Below are positions 1 through 7,319 of a stretch of 12,954 nt of DNA, one piece after another. Each line of letters starts with the position of its first letter. The first letter of the stretch is position 1. Origin of the DNA: DSWT01 sp034433375 (GTDB taxonomy: Bacteria; Chloroflexota; Anaerolineae; B4-G1; SLSP01); the NCBI GenBank assembly GCA_034433375.1, contig DAOUAQ010000246.1, positions 1 through 12,954 of the forward strand, written 5' to 3'. The position numbers and the translations under genes were made by a program. The notes under the pieces were generated by a model that did no database searches, was not told where the DNA came from, and saw only the letters and a program-made list of their open reading frames with translations.

Positions 1-31
1 CGGCACACAGGGCTGTGGTATCGGTTGCCAT
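1..31 (-). CDS. 5' end of an unknown minus-strand gene (partial)
   Basis: An ATG at 31-29 on the minus strand opens a frame that reads MATDTTALCA and leaves the window after ten codons. The start is supported by a near-perfect Shine-Dalgarno sequence, AAGGAGGA, placed about five bases upstream of the ATG. No other start in this short stretch has such a site. Ten residues are too few to name a product; there is no hydrophobic stretch suggesting a signal peptide in what is visible. The gene diverges from the secreted protein gene starting at 102, so roughly 70 bases must hold both promoters. The rest of the gene lies outside the window. I am fairly confident that translation starts here and cannot say anything about function. 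Confidence 0.6.
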   Translation of the reverse strand, partial: MATDTTALCA

Positions 32-41
32 GCTATCCTCC

Positions 42-71
42 TTGAGCTATATTTTGGATGGAGGACATAAT
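42..71 (+). promoter_or_regulatory. possible promoter of the secreted protein gene
   Basis: TTGAGC (42-47) and CATAAT (66-71), separated by 18 bases, resemble a sigma-70 type promoter about 30 bases upstream of the start at 102. Both boxes deviate from consensus and the region is shared with a divergent gene, so this is a weak call. Confidence 0.25.
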
Positions 72-101
72 ACTCGATTGTAGTCGCTGGGCCTTAACTT
101 A

Positions 102-1553
102 ATGACATTGATGTTTAGGAAGGTTGTAAGTTTGTTGACAGTTGTAGGAATGGTTCTCGCCCTTAGCAGTAATGCGTTGGCGGGAAATAACCCGGTCGTC
201 TACAATGACTGGAAAGCCGGCAATGCCGCGTTTGAGTGCGGACAGATCCCCGGCACTTACACACATGCTTTCAAAGTAGATGCTGCGGCCCCGAACGGCA
301 CTTGGGTCGCAGAGGGCAACACAATCACCATCAGCAACAGCAACGGCAAGGTTTTTGACTGGAGCGCATTGTACGGCATTGGAGCCGTGATTGTCAAGGC
401 CGGAACAGGAGCGAATGTTTGGTTCTATGATCCAAAGTCAACAGGAGATACCGGCCTCTACGGCTATGCAAACAAGGACATCAGCCACGTTACCTTCTGC
501 TGGAGCTACGATGTTGTGGTTTCCAAGAGCGCCAATCCTTCCTTCACCCGCACGTGGGCTTGGACGATTGCCAAGACTGGCGACCAGACTGCCCTCACGT
601 TATCGTTGGGCCAACAGTTCCTGGTCAACTACGCTGTGACGGTAGATGCTGCCTATGCAGACAGCGATTGGGCTGTAGCGGGCGAGATCACCGTCTACAA
701 TCCCGATCCAAGCTTCGAAGCTCGCATTGCAAACGTTACGGACATTGTGTCAGAGGGAATTGAAGCGACTGTGACCTGCCCTGCTTACACCGTAGCGCCC
801 TTGGGTACCCTCGTTTGCACCTACAGCACGCCCCTGCCCGACGCTGCACAGCGCCTCAACACAGCCACGGTGACGGTGGACGCGGCGAGCAAGGTGGGCG
901 GCGGCAGCGGCACAGCGGACGTCATTTTTGGCGATCCAACAACTGAGGTTGACGAGTGCATCAACGTGACCGATGATAAGGCCGGTCTACTCGGCACAGT
1001 GTGCGCTGGTGGTCTACCCAAAACCTTCAACTACAGCCTGAACGTTGGCCCGTATGATGTGTGCGGCATTTACGAGTTCGGCAACGTTGCTTCGTTCGTG
1101 ACCAATGACACCGGTGCGACCGGCTCTGCCAGTTGGACCGTGGCCGTGGATGTGCCCTGCCTGGGTGGTTGCACGCTAACCCCCGGCTATTGGAAGACCC
1201 ACTCCAAGTACGGGCCAGCGCCTTATGATGCGACGTGGGCTTTGATTGGCGAGGATACCCTGTTCTTCAAGAGCGGTCAAAGCTGGTATAAGGTGCTGTG
1301 GACACCGCCCTCCGGCGGTAACGCCTATTATATCCTGGCTCATCCATACATCGCGGCAAGGCTGAATATCCTGAATGGAGCCGCCAGCACGCCTGAAGTG
1401 AACGCCGCGCTTGTCAAGGCGGAATCTTTCTTCAATGCTTACAAGCCGGCAGATAAGCTAACGAAAGCCGTGCGCGATGCTGCCATTGCCAATGCCGGCC
1501 TGCTCGACCAGTACAACAACGGACTGATTGGCCCCGGTCACTGCTCCGAGTAA
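102..1553 (+). CDS. secreted DUF11-like protein with C-terminal CTLTPGYWKTH-type module
   Basis: This 483-residue protein is probably exported by the Sec pathway. Residues 1-27 form a signal peptide: basic FRK near the start, a hydrophobic core, and an ALA site before G28. The middle (about 130-260) resembles bacterial surface DUF11-type beta-sandwich repeats (GQQFLVNYAVTV, then NVTDIV), with two cysteines that could form a disulfide; a second cysteine-containing module follows to about 353. From C357 a distinct module begins with CTLTPGYWKTH and runs about 127 residues to the end, closing with GPGHCSE. I recall this ending from secreted proteins of Chloroflexota and Actinobacteria, but know of no assigned activity. 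There is no LPXTG motif or C-terminal membrane anchor, so the protein is likely released or loosely attached. ATG at 111 is an alternative start; neither start has a clear Shine-Dalgarno site. A strong terminator follows, so the gene is probably monocistronic. Export is well supported; function is unknown. Confidence 0.85.
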   Translation: MTLMFRKVVSLLTVVGMVLALSSNALAGNNPVVYNDWKAGNAAFECGQIPGTYTHAFKVDAAAPNGTWVAEGNTITISNSNGKVFDWSALYGIGAVIVKAGTGANVWFYDPKSTGDTGLYGYANKDISHVTFCWSYDVVVSKSANPSFTRTWAWTIAKTGDQTALTLSLGQQFLVNYAVTVDAAYADSDWAVAGEITVYNPDPSFEARIANVTDIVSEGIEATVTCPAYTVAPLGTLVCTYSTPLPDAAQRLNTATVTVDAASKVGGGSGTADVIFGDPTTEVDECINVTDDKAGLLGTVCAGGLPKTFNYSLNVGPYDVCGIYEFGNVASFVTNDTGATGSASWTVAVDVPCLGGCTLTPGYWKTHSKYGPAPYDATWALIGEDTLFFKSGQSWYKVLWTPPSGGNAYYILAHPYIAARLNILNGAASTPEVNAALVKAESFFNAYKPADKLTKAVRDAAIANAGLLDQYNNGLIGPGHCSE

Positions 1554-1617
1554 CACTCAGATCGCTCTGGTGTGAGGGATGAGCTTTCATCACCCTTCAC
1601 AAACAGCAGATAAGTGT

Positions 1618-1657
1618 AGGCCCCCTCTTTCCCTTTGAGAGAGGGGGCCTCGTTTTT
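1618..1657 (+). terminator. intrinsic terminator of the secreted protein gene
   Basis: A perfect 11-bp stem, AGGCCCCCTCT (1618-1628) with AGAGGGGGCCT (1640-1650), can be extended inward by a T-G, a T-A and a C-G pair, leaving a five-base loop (1632-1636). It is followed by CG and five T (1653-1657). This is a textbook rho-independent terminator 65 bases after the stop codon at 1553. Confidence 0.92.
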
Positions 1658-1763
1658 GGCAAACCAACGATTGAAAATATGGCGTATGGTGTTACCGTAC
1701 AAAATCACTCAAAGACATTCACCATCAACCCAGAACATGATTAAGACCTATTAGCCGAATCCG

Positions 1764-1829
1764 AAAAACGCTAACGTAGCCCGAAAGGGCTTCATTCTTG
1801 TGGCCCGGCCTCTTTGGGGCCAGGCCACA
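1764..1829 (-). terminator. two-hairpin 3' end of smc
   Basis: Reading the minus strand, a 12-bp stem with one mismatch (arms 1829-1818 and 1810-1799, seven-base loop) starts one base after the smc stop codon. A second small hairpin, AGCCC-TTTC-GGGCT (1791-1778), follows, and five T lie at 1768-1764. The first hairpin has no T tract directly behind it, so this is not a classical terminator in either part. Together the hairpins probably stop or stabilise the smc transcript. The modular look also fits a dispersed chromosomal repeat; a genome search would decide. Confidence 0.5.
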
Positions 1830-1830
1830 G

Positions 1831-4800
1831 TCACGCTTCATCCGACGACGGCAAATCCTCCAGGCTCAACGAGAGCACCTGCGATACCCCATCGTCGCCC
1901 ATCGAAACGCCGTAGATCGTGTCGGAGACCTCGACTGTCCCGCGATTGTGCGTGATGATGATGAACTGCGTCTGCCGCGACAGCTCGCGCAGCATCGCGC
2001 GGAAGCGCCCCACGTTCGCTTCGTCCAGCATCGCGTCTACCTCATCGAGGATACAGAACGGCGTGGGGCTGACGCGCATCACCGCGAAGAGCAGCGCCAC
2101 CGCCGTCAGCGTGCGCTCGCCTCCGGAGAGCATCCCCAGCCCCGACGTGCGCTTCCCCGGCGGGCGGGCGATGATCTCCACCCCGTCGTTACCGTTGAGG
2201 TCGTCGCCCTCCGTTTCGTCGCTCGTCATGCTCAATTTGGCCGTGCCGCCGTTGAACAGTAGCTCGAAGATGCGCGCAAACTCCGAGGCGATGGCCTTGA
2301 ACGTGGTGCGGAAGGTCGTGTCCATCATATCATCCAGCTCGGTGATGATTTGCCGCAGGTGTGTGGAGGCGTTTTCCAGGTCTGCCATCTGCTCGCGGAG
2401 GAAGGTGTGACGCTGTTCAAGCTCATCGTATTCTTCCTTCGCGGCAAGGTTCACCGGCTCCAGGCGGCGGATTTGCGTGCGCAAATCGCGGATCTGGCGC
2501 TCCAATCCCTCCGGCAGCTCCGTCACCACCGGCAGCGGCGACACAATCGCATCCAGCGGGAGCGGCTGCTGCGCGGAAAGCGTTTCCGGCAGGTCGCCGA
2601 TGACGATCCCCAACGCCTCCTCGATCTCGCGGCGCAGCGTTTGAAGCTGATCCTCGCGGCGGTTGGCCTCGACGTCGGCCTGCGCGCGGCGCTGTTCCGC
2701 ATCGTGCAATACACGGCGCGCTTCGCGTTCCCGCCCTTCGTGCGTCTCCAGCGTTTGTTCAAGCCGGGCAAGTTGGGTCTCGAGCGGTGGAATCCGGGTG
2801 GATAGTCCATCCGCAGCCCCCCGCGCCTCATCGTAAGCGGTCTGGAGCGCGCCTAGACGCTCCTCCAACGCGGACAATTCTCCCACCAGCGTTTGACCGT
2901 GCCCTTCCAACGCGGCAATCTGCTCCTGCAAACGCTGCACCTCGCGCCGGCGCGCCGCCAACAACACGCGCCGGTTGCCGTGTTCCTGTTCCAACAGCGC
3001 CGCTTGCGTGCGGCGTTCGGCGGCGATACGGGCCGTTTCATCGTCGGCCAGCGCCGCCAGGTCACGCGCGAGCGCCGCAAGCTGCGCCTCGGTCTCACGC
3101 AACGCGGTTTCGGTCTCCGCGCGCTCGCCTTCGAGACGGGCGCACGTCGCCTGCAAACGCTCGCGCTCCTGCCCGCCCTCGTTGAGCAGATTGCGCTGCC
3201 AGTCGCCTTCCTGGATGAGCTTGTCGAGCGCGCGAACTTCGCGGTCCACGGCGCGGTCGGCCTCCTGACGGCGCTGCGTCGCCGCCCGGCGATGTTCCAC
3301 GGCAGCCTGTAACGCCTTCTGCAACGCCTGCGCGTGCGCTTCACGCTCGCGCAGCCCATCCTGCAACGCCTTGATCTCGGCCTCCAACGCGCCGATGCGC
3401 TCCGGCAACTCGCGGCGTTCGCGGGCGCGGGCCAACAGGCTCCCGCCTTGGGATTGGCGCTCCTCGCCGCCGGTCACAGCGCCGCCGGAACGCACAATCT
3501 CGCCTTCCAGAGTGACGATGCGGAAACTACCGTGTAGTTTCCGGTACAATTCGCGCGCCGCGTTCAGGCTTTGCGCGATGGCGGTGCGCCCCAACAATAG
3601 CGCCACGGCCGGCCGGTAACGCGCGCTGTATTCCACCAACTCCGAAGCGACGCCGATCACGCCGTCGCCGCCCGGCGTCTCCAACACGGCGGGTGGATCC
3701 AACGTATCCAACGGCAGGAACGTGGCGCGCCCGGCGCGCTGGCGCTTCAGCCATTCGATGGCGGCCTGCGCGTCGTCCCACCGCTCGGCAACGATGTCCT
3801 GCAATTGCCCGCCTAGCGCCGTCTCGATGGCGCGATCCAGGTGCGCGGGGACGCGGACGAGCGAGGCAATGGTCCCCGGCAGACCGCGCAGCTCACCGCG
3901 TTCGACGGCTTGCAGCGTAGCGCGCACGCCGGCATACAGGCCCGCGCCTTCGCTGTGCAGTCGTTCCAGCGCCTCAAAGCGCGCTGCCACCTGCTGCAAT
4001 TCAGCCTGCTTGCGACCTACTTCGCGGCGCAGGGTCTCGCTTTCGGCGCGCGCGGTGGAAAGCGCCGCCTCCAGGCGCGTCGCCTCGGCGTCGGCAGCCT
4101 GTAACGCGGCGTCGGCCTCTTCCAGGGCGCGGTGCGCGCCTTGCACGACGGTTTGCTGGGCGCGGCGGCGCTCGGTGGCAGAAGCCAGATCGGCCTCCAA
4201 GCGGGTCACGCGCTGCGCCAGTTGCGCCAGACGCTCCGTGGCCTGTTCCCACCGGCTCTGGCGGTCGGCCAGACGGTGACGGCTCTCCAATGCACGCGCC
4301 TGAGTCTGCGCCTGGCGGCTGAGAAGGCTCTGACGCTGCTGCTCCACCGCGCGGCGCGCGGCTTCGGCTTCGGCAAGCTGCGCCTGCGCTTCGCTCAACT
4401 GTGCCTGCGCGGCCTCGAATTCCTGTTGCAGCGTCGCCATATCCTGCGTCTCGGCCTCCAACGCCGAATGCAGCGGCACGAGGTTGGCCTGGCTCTCCTC
4501 CTGGCGCTCCTGCAACTGGCGACGGCGCTCGCGGGCGACGGCCAACTCGCGCTGGCGGCGCTCCGCCTCGGTGTGACGGGCGCTGCTCTCGCGGTGCAAT
4601 TCCGCCAACTGCGCCCGCGCGTCGGCCATCTGTTGGCGCAGGGTAATGATGGTGGTCGTCGTCGCGTCGGATTCGGCGGCAGCCTGCTGCACCTTCTCCA
4701 CGCGATAGGCGACGCGCTGGCGCGCCTGTTCCAATTCGGCCACCGCCCGCCCCCAGCGGTAGCCGTACCAGGTGCGCAGCGTCGTGTTGAGTTCGGCGGT

Positions 4801-5457
4801 CAGCTCGGCGTGCTGCTCGGCGCGCGCGGCCTGCTTTTTGAGACGGCGTACCTGCGGCTCAATCTCGCCGACGATGTCGTAGACGCGCTCCAAATTGCGG
4901 TGGGTCTCATCGAGACGGCTAACGGCGTCCTCGCGGCGCGCCCGGTAGGGGGCGATGCCCGCCGCCTGCTCGAAGAGCGCCAGACGCTCCTGGGGTCGCA
5001 GCGCCAGGACGTGATCCACCAGGCCCTGCCCGATGATCAGGTAAGCGTCACGCCCCAGGCCCGCGCGGTCGAGCAGGTCGCGCAGATCCATCAGCCGCAC
5101 GCGACTGTTGTTGAGCAGGTAGTCGGTCTTGCCGTCGCGGTAGGTGCGACGCTCGATGATGACCTCGGCGAAGTCCACGGGCAGCCAGCCATCGCTGTTA
5201 TCGAAGGTGAGGGAAGCGCGCGCCATACCGGAACGGGCGCGCTTCTTGCTCCCGGCGAAGACCATATCCTCACCCGTGCGCCCGCGAATCGTCGTCAGCC
5301 GTTGTTCGCCCAGCACCCAGCGGATTGCGTCTGCCACGTTGCTCTTGCCGCTGCCGTTTGGGCCGACAATCGCCGTGATGCCGGTGGGGAATACAAACGT
5401 GATGGGGTCCGCGAAGGATTTGAAGCCTTGCACATCAAGCTGCTTGAGTTTCGACAT
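1831..5457 (-). CDS. smc: chromosome segregation ATPase SMC
   Basis: SMC is the DNA-organising ATPase that, as a dimer with ScpA and ScpB, extrudes DNA loops and helps separate sister chromosomes. The protein has 1208 residues, close to the usual bacterial length. The N-terminal head carries Walker A GPNGSGKSN (G32-N40). Long coiled-coil arms rich in E, R, A, Q and L run from about 165 to 510 and from about 690 to 1020. Between them lies the hinge, recognisable by GLPGTIASLVRV (from G525) and ETALGGQLQDIVAE. The C-terminal head has the ABC signature LSGGERTL (L1110 onward) and Walker B CILDEVDAML with D1138 and E1139. All ATPase motifs are intact. The start ATG has GGAG four bases upstream, directly after the stop codon of the PIN toxin gene, so the two are very likely cotranscribed. 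scpA and scpB are not in the window. A 446-codon frame on the opposite strand is a GC-driven shadow of this gene. Confidence 0.98.
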   Translation of the reverse strand: MSKLKQLDVQGFKSFADPITFVFPTGITAIVGPNGSGKSNVADAIRWVLGEQRLTTIRGRTGEDMVFAGSKKRARSGMARASLTFDNSDGWLPVDFAEVIIERRTYRDGKTDYLLNNSRVRLMDLRDLLDRAGLGRDAYLIIGQGLVDHVLALRPQERLALFEQAAGIAPYRARREDAVSRLDETHRNLERVYDIVGEIEPQVRRLKKQAARAEQHAELTAELNTTLRTWYGYRWGRAVAELEQARQRVAYRVEKVQQAAAESDATTTTIITLRQQMADARAQLAELHRESSARHTEAERRQRELAVARERRRQLQERQEESQANLVPLHSALEAETQDMATLQQEFEAAQAQLSEAQAQLAEAEAARRAVEQQRQSLLSRQAQTQARALESRHRLADRQSRWEQATERLAQLAQRVTRLEADLASATERRRAQQTVVQGAHRALEEADAALQAADAEATRLEAALSTARAESETLRREVGRKQAELQQVAARFEALERLHSEGAGLYAGVRATLQAVERGELRGLPGTIASLVRVPAHLDRAIETALGGQLQDIVAERWDDAQAAIEWLKRQRAGRATFLPLDTLDPPAVLETPGGDGVIGVASELVEYSARYRPAVALLLGRTAIAQSLNAARELYRKLHGSFRIVTLEGEIVRSGGAVTGGEERQSQGGSLLARARERRELPERIGALEAEIKALQDGLREREAHAQALQKALQAAVEHRRAATQRRQEADRAVDREVRALDKLIQEGDWQRNLLNEGGQERERLQATCARLEGERAETETALRETEAQLAALARDLAALADDETARIAAERRTQAALLEQEHGNRRVLLAARRREVQRLQEQIAALEGHGQTLVGELSALEERLGALQTAYDEARGAADGLSTRIPPLETQLARLEQTLETHEGREREARRVLHDAEQRRAQADVEANRREDQLQTLRREIEEALGIVIGDLPETLSAQQPLPLDAIVSPLPVVTELPEGLERQIRDLRTQIRRLEPVNLAAKEEYDELEQRHTFLREQMADLENASTHLRQIITELDDMMDTTFRTTFKAIASEFARIFELLFNGGTAKLSMTSDETEGDDLNGNDGVEIIARPPGKRTSGLGMLSGGERTLTAVALLFAVMRVSPTPFCILDEVDAMLDEANVGRFRAMLRELSRQTQFIIITHNRGTVEVSDTIYGVSMGDDGVSQVLSLSLEDLPSSDEA

Positions 5458-5468
5458 AATGCTCCGGC

Positions 5469-5966
5469 CTAAACGGCTAACAAACGAACAACACGTTCAA
5501 ACGGATCGGTTTCTGGAGACAAAGTTACTATCCCTTCAGCGTGCGCCGCGCGCAACAAACGTTCATCAGCAGCAACCAAAATGATAACGTCCGTTCGTGC
5601 GTCATGCTCTGCTTGCCAATCCAATACCTGCTGCAAATAGAGCGCGTCCGAAGCATTCAAATTATGCCGCAACATCACGGGCAAAGCCCGCGCCGCGCTT
5701 TCATCGTTTATAGCCAGAAAGCGCATCTGCGCCACTTCATCGCTCAAACGAAGCATCGCTTGTTGAAAAAGCTGTTCAGGCAGACGTCCATCGTTGTAAT
5801 GACGATTCAAAACAGCCGCGATTTCCAGGAAACCCAGCCAGGAAATGAGCAAACGCGCCGGATGAAGTGGCAACAAGCGTTCCAGCAGGTCATGCATTAT
5901 GCCCGATCCAGGTTCAACTGTATAACGTTTGACGAGGGCGCTGGCATCCAAATAGCAGTAACGCAT
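5469..5966 (-). CDS. PIN-domain ribonuclease toxin, VapC-like
   Basis: The 165-residue product has the PIN nuclease fold pattern. Four acidic residues sit where VapC-type toxins coordinate magnesium: D7 in YLDASALVKRY, E48 in GFLEIAAVL, D107 in NASDALYL and D134 in LVAADERLL. The typical ending with an AHAEG motif after D134 is also present. Such proteins cut RNA (often tRNA or rRNA) and are held inactive by the antitoxin made from the gene in front. The start codon overlaps the antitoxin stop by one base (TAATG), which implies translational coupling. The gene ends 11 bases before smc. The coding sequence looks lower in GC than smc and the lipid genes (about 48 percent in one 60-base stretch that I counted, against 60-68 percent in two such stretches of smc), consistent with acquisition. 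All catalytic residues are present, so it is probably functional. VapC-like assignment is strong; the RNA target cannot be told. Confidence 0.88.
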   Translation of the reverse strand: MRYCYLDASALVKRYTVEPGSGIMHDLLERLLPLHPARLLISWLGFLEIAAVLNRHYNDGRLPEQLFQQAMLRLSDEVAQMRFLAINDESAARALPVMLRHNLNASDALYLQQVLDWQAEHDARTDVIILVAADERLLRAAHAEGIVTLSPETDPFERVVRLLAV

Positions 5967-6331
5967 TACGCTTCCCTCATAGCAAGAATTTCAGCAGATA
6001 AATGCGTGTCTGACGTCAAGCACTGCCCAATAGTCTGGCTAAGTTCAAGCGCAGAGGGTAAATCCTGTTGCAAACGATTCAATTGTTCGGCGCTCAACCC
6101 TAAAGACCGTTGCACCACTTCTACAACGAGAGCCGGCGTTTCAGGCTGAGCGACGGTTTGTTCCACACGTTGACGCAGCGCGCGCACTGGAGATAACGTT
6201 TTTTGACGATAAGCCGCCGTCACCAAATGTGCCAAAACCTCTATTAAATTTGTTTGTTCCTCAGCCGCCAACGCGGTCAAATCTGCATATAGTCGCATCG
6301 GCACTTGCAAGGTCATTGTTTCGGTACTCAT
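5966..6331 (-). CDS. putative antitoxin partner of the PIN toxin
   Basis: This 121-residue protein directly precedes the PIN toxin and overlaps it by one base, the arrangement of type II toxin-antitoxin pairs. Residues 5-45 (TMTLQVPMRLYADLTALAA, then a helix with NLIEVLAHLV) look like a ribbon-helix-helix DNA-binding segment: a short beta strand followed by two helices. The rest (about 60-121) is helical and acidic toward the end, as expected for a toxin-binding tail. It is longer than the typical VapB antitoxin of about 70-90 residues. The start ATG at 6331 has an AGAGGAAG ribosome binding site about six bases upstream. A good promoter lies just ahead and short palindromes lie between promoter and start, which fits autorepression. 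The family assignment is from position and weak fold resemblance; a database search could place it in a different antitoxin family. Confidence 0.7.
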   Translation of the reverse strand: MSTETMTLQVPMRLYADLTALAAEEQTNLIEVLAHLVTAAYRQKTLSPVRALRQRVEQTVAQPETPALVVEVVQRSLGLSAEQLNRLQQDLPSALELSQTIGQCLTSDTHLSAEILAMREA

Positions 6332-6359
6332 CGTATCTTCCTCTCATTGTAATGATACG
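6332..6359 (-). promoter_or_regulatory. candidate autoregulatory operator of the toxin-antitoxin pair
   Basis: Two nested inverted repeats lie between the -10 box and the antitoxin start: CGTATC (6332-6337) with GATACG (6354-6359), and inside it CATT-GT-AATG (6345-6354). Ribbon-helix-helix antitoxins commonly bind short palindromes at this position to repress their own operon. Binding is inferred from position and symmetry only. Confidence 0.3.
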
Positions 6360-6362
6360 TTC

Positions 6363-6391
6363 ATCATACCACACCTTACCACAGGGGGCAA
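6363..6391 (-). promoter_or_regulatory. sigma-70 type promoter of the toxin-antitoxin pair (and possibly smc)
   Basis: On the minus strand, TTGCCC (6391-6386) and TATGAT (6368-6363) are separated by exactly 17 bases, and TGG directly before the -10 box gives an extended -10 element. Transcription would begin about 25 bases upstream of the antitoxin start. No terminator is visible between here and smc, so transcripts from this promoter should also carry smc. Confidence 0.6.
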
Positions 6392-6416
6392 CGATTGTTT
6401 GAACTGAGGCAAGGAA

Positions 6417-7316
6417 TCAAAGTGTTTCCGGCCACACCGGGATAAACATAAACCATTGGTCGGGGTGGCGGCGGATCAGGGTCTCGATCTCGGCCAGCAC
6501 CCGCCGCAAGTTGACGGTATAATCGGTCGCCGCATCGCCGGTGCGCTCCATCGTCAGCGGCGGATTGGCGACCACGTTGTACACGCCGTCTTCGTAGTAG
6601 GCGGCGATGGTGATAACCAGGCAATCGGTGCGCAGGGGGATGCGGATGTAGCCGGTGGGCAGGTACGCCGTCGCGCCGAAGAACTCCACGGGTTCGTTCC
6701 CCTCGTTGACCGGGCGATCCACGCCGGTGATGACGACGCCGCCCTGCCGCAAGCGCGCCATCGCATCCCGTAGAGTGCTCGGTGAAATGGGCGTGATGAT
6801 GACGTTGCCCTTTTCCCGCAGACTGTTGAAGAACTCGAACCCGGCCGGCGGATCGGCGAGAGAGAGCGCCTGCATCGGCACAGGGACGTACTGCGAGAGT
6901 CCGATCCAGGCCAGATCAAAGTTCGACATGTGCGCCCCCAGGATGAAAAGCCCTCGCCCGGAGGCAATGGCTTGATCGAGATAAGTCTTGGCTTCGTTGG
7001 TCAGGCGCACGGGCGGATAGAATTCCTCCACATTGATTCTGCCGCGTCCCACGTTATGGAAAAGTTCGTAGTAACCACGGTTCGAGTTGCTGATGAGCCG
7101 GTAAACGGCGCGCGCGAGTTCTTTGTCGGACACCTCCGGCCCTAACACGCGCCGCAAATTCGCCCGCACATTCCAGTACACGTCAGGCTTGAACGTTACC
7201 ATCAGGCGCGACGCCAACGCGGCAACGTATCTCCCGCCGCGCGGCGGGAGATATTTGCCGAGGTAGAAGCCCAGGCGTGTGGGCCAGCCCTTGGAGAAGA
7301 AAGCTTTGGTGCTCAC
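6417..7316 (-). CDS. lysophospholipid/glycolipid acyltransferase (LpxL/HtrB-PatA type)
   Basis: The enzyme is predicted to transfer a fatty acyl chain onto a membrane lipid at the inner face of the cytoplasmic membrane. The 299-residue length and overall pattern match the LpxL/HtrB superfamily, which also includes PatA, the acyltransferase of phosphatidylinositol mannosides in Actinobacteria. The catalytic HX4D motif is visible as HMSNFD (H129, D134) in GLFILGAHMSNFDLAW. The usual downstream blocks GGVVITGVDRP and FFGATAYLPTG are present, as is the ending HPDQWFMFIPVWPE. The start is a GTG three bases after the stop of the CDP-alcohol phosphatidyltransferase gene, with AAGG about eight bases upstream, so the two are cotranscribed. 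If the host lacks lipid A, as expected for Chloroflexota, a PatA-like role on an inositol or other polar lipid is more likely than lipid A acylation. The superfamily is certain; the substrate is inferred. Confidence 0.9.
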   Translation of the reverse strand: MSTKAFFSKGWPTRLGFYLGKYLPPRGGRYVAALASRLMVTFKPDVYWNVRANLRRVLGPEVSDKELARAVYRLISNSNRGYYELFHNVGRGRINVEEFYPPVRLTNEAKTYLDQAIASGRGLFILGAHMSNFDLAWIGLSQYVPVPMQALSLADPPAGFEFFNSLREKGNVIITPISPSTLRDAMARLRQGGVVITGVDRPVNEGNEPVEFFGATAYLPTGYIRIPLRTDCLVITIAAYYEDGVYNVVANPPLTMERTGDAATDYTVNLRRVLAEIETLIRRHPDQWFMFIPVWPETL

Positions 7317-7319
7317 AGA

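Noticed and set aside
58..102. A 14-codon leader frame (MEDIILDCSRWALT) whose stop overlaps the start of the secreted protein gene as TAATG
   Set aside because: It has no ribosome binding site, no attenuator-like hairpin follows, and a frame this short is expected by chance. The overlap is curious but not enough to call a gene.
2893..3312. Several 80-140 codon plus-strand frames opposite smc
   Set aside because: All are antisense shadows in GC-rich coiled-coil coding sequence, with no ribosome binding sites or recognisable domains.
4132..5472. A 446-codon open frame on the plus strand opposite smc
   Set aside because: It lies wholly antisense to the conserved head and arm regions of smc, its translation is Leu/Arg/Gln-rich low-complexity sequence without motifs, and such frames are expected in GC-rich coding DNA.
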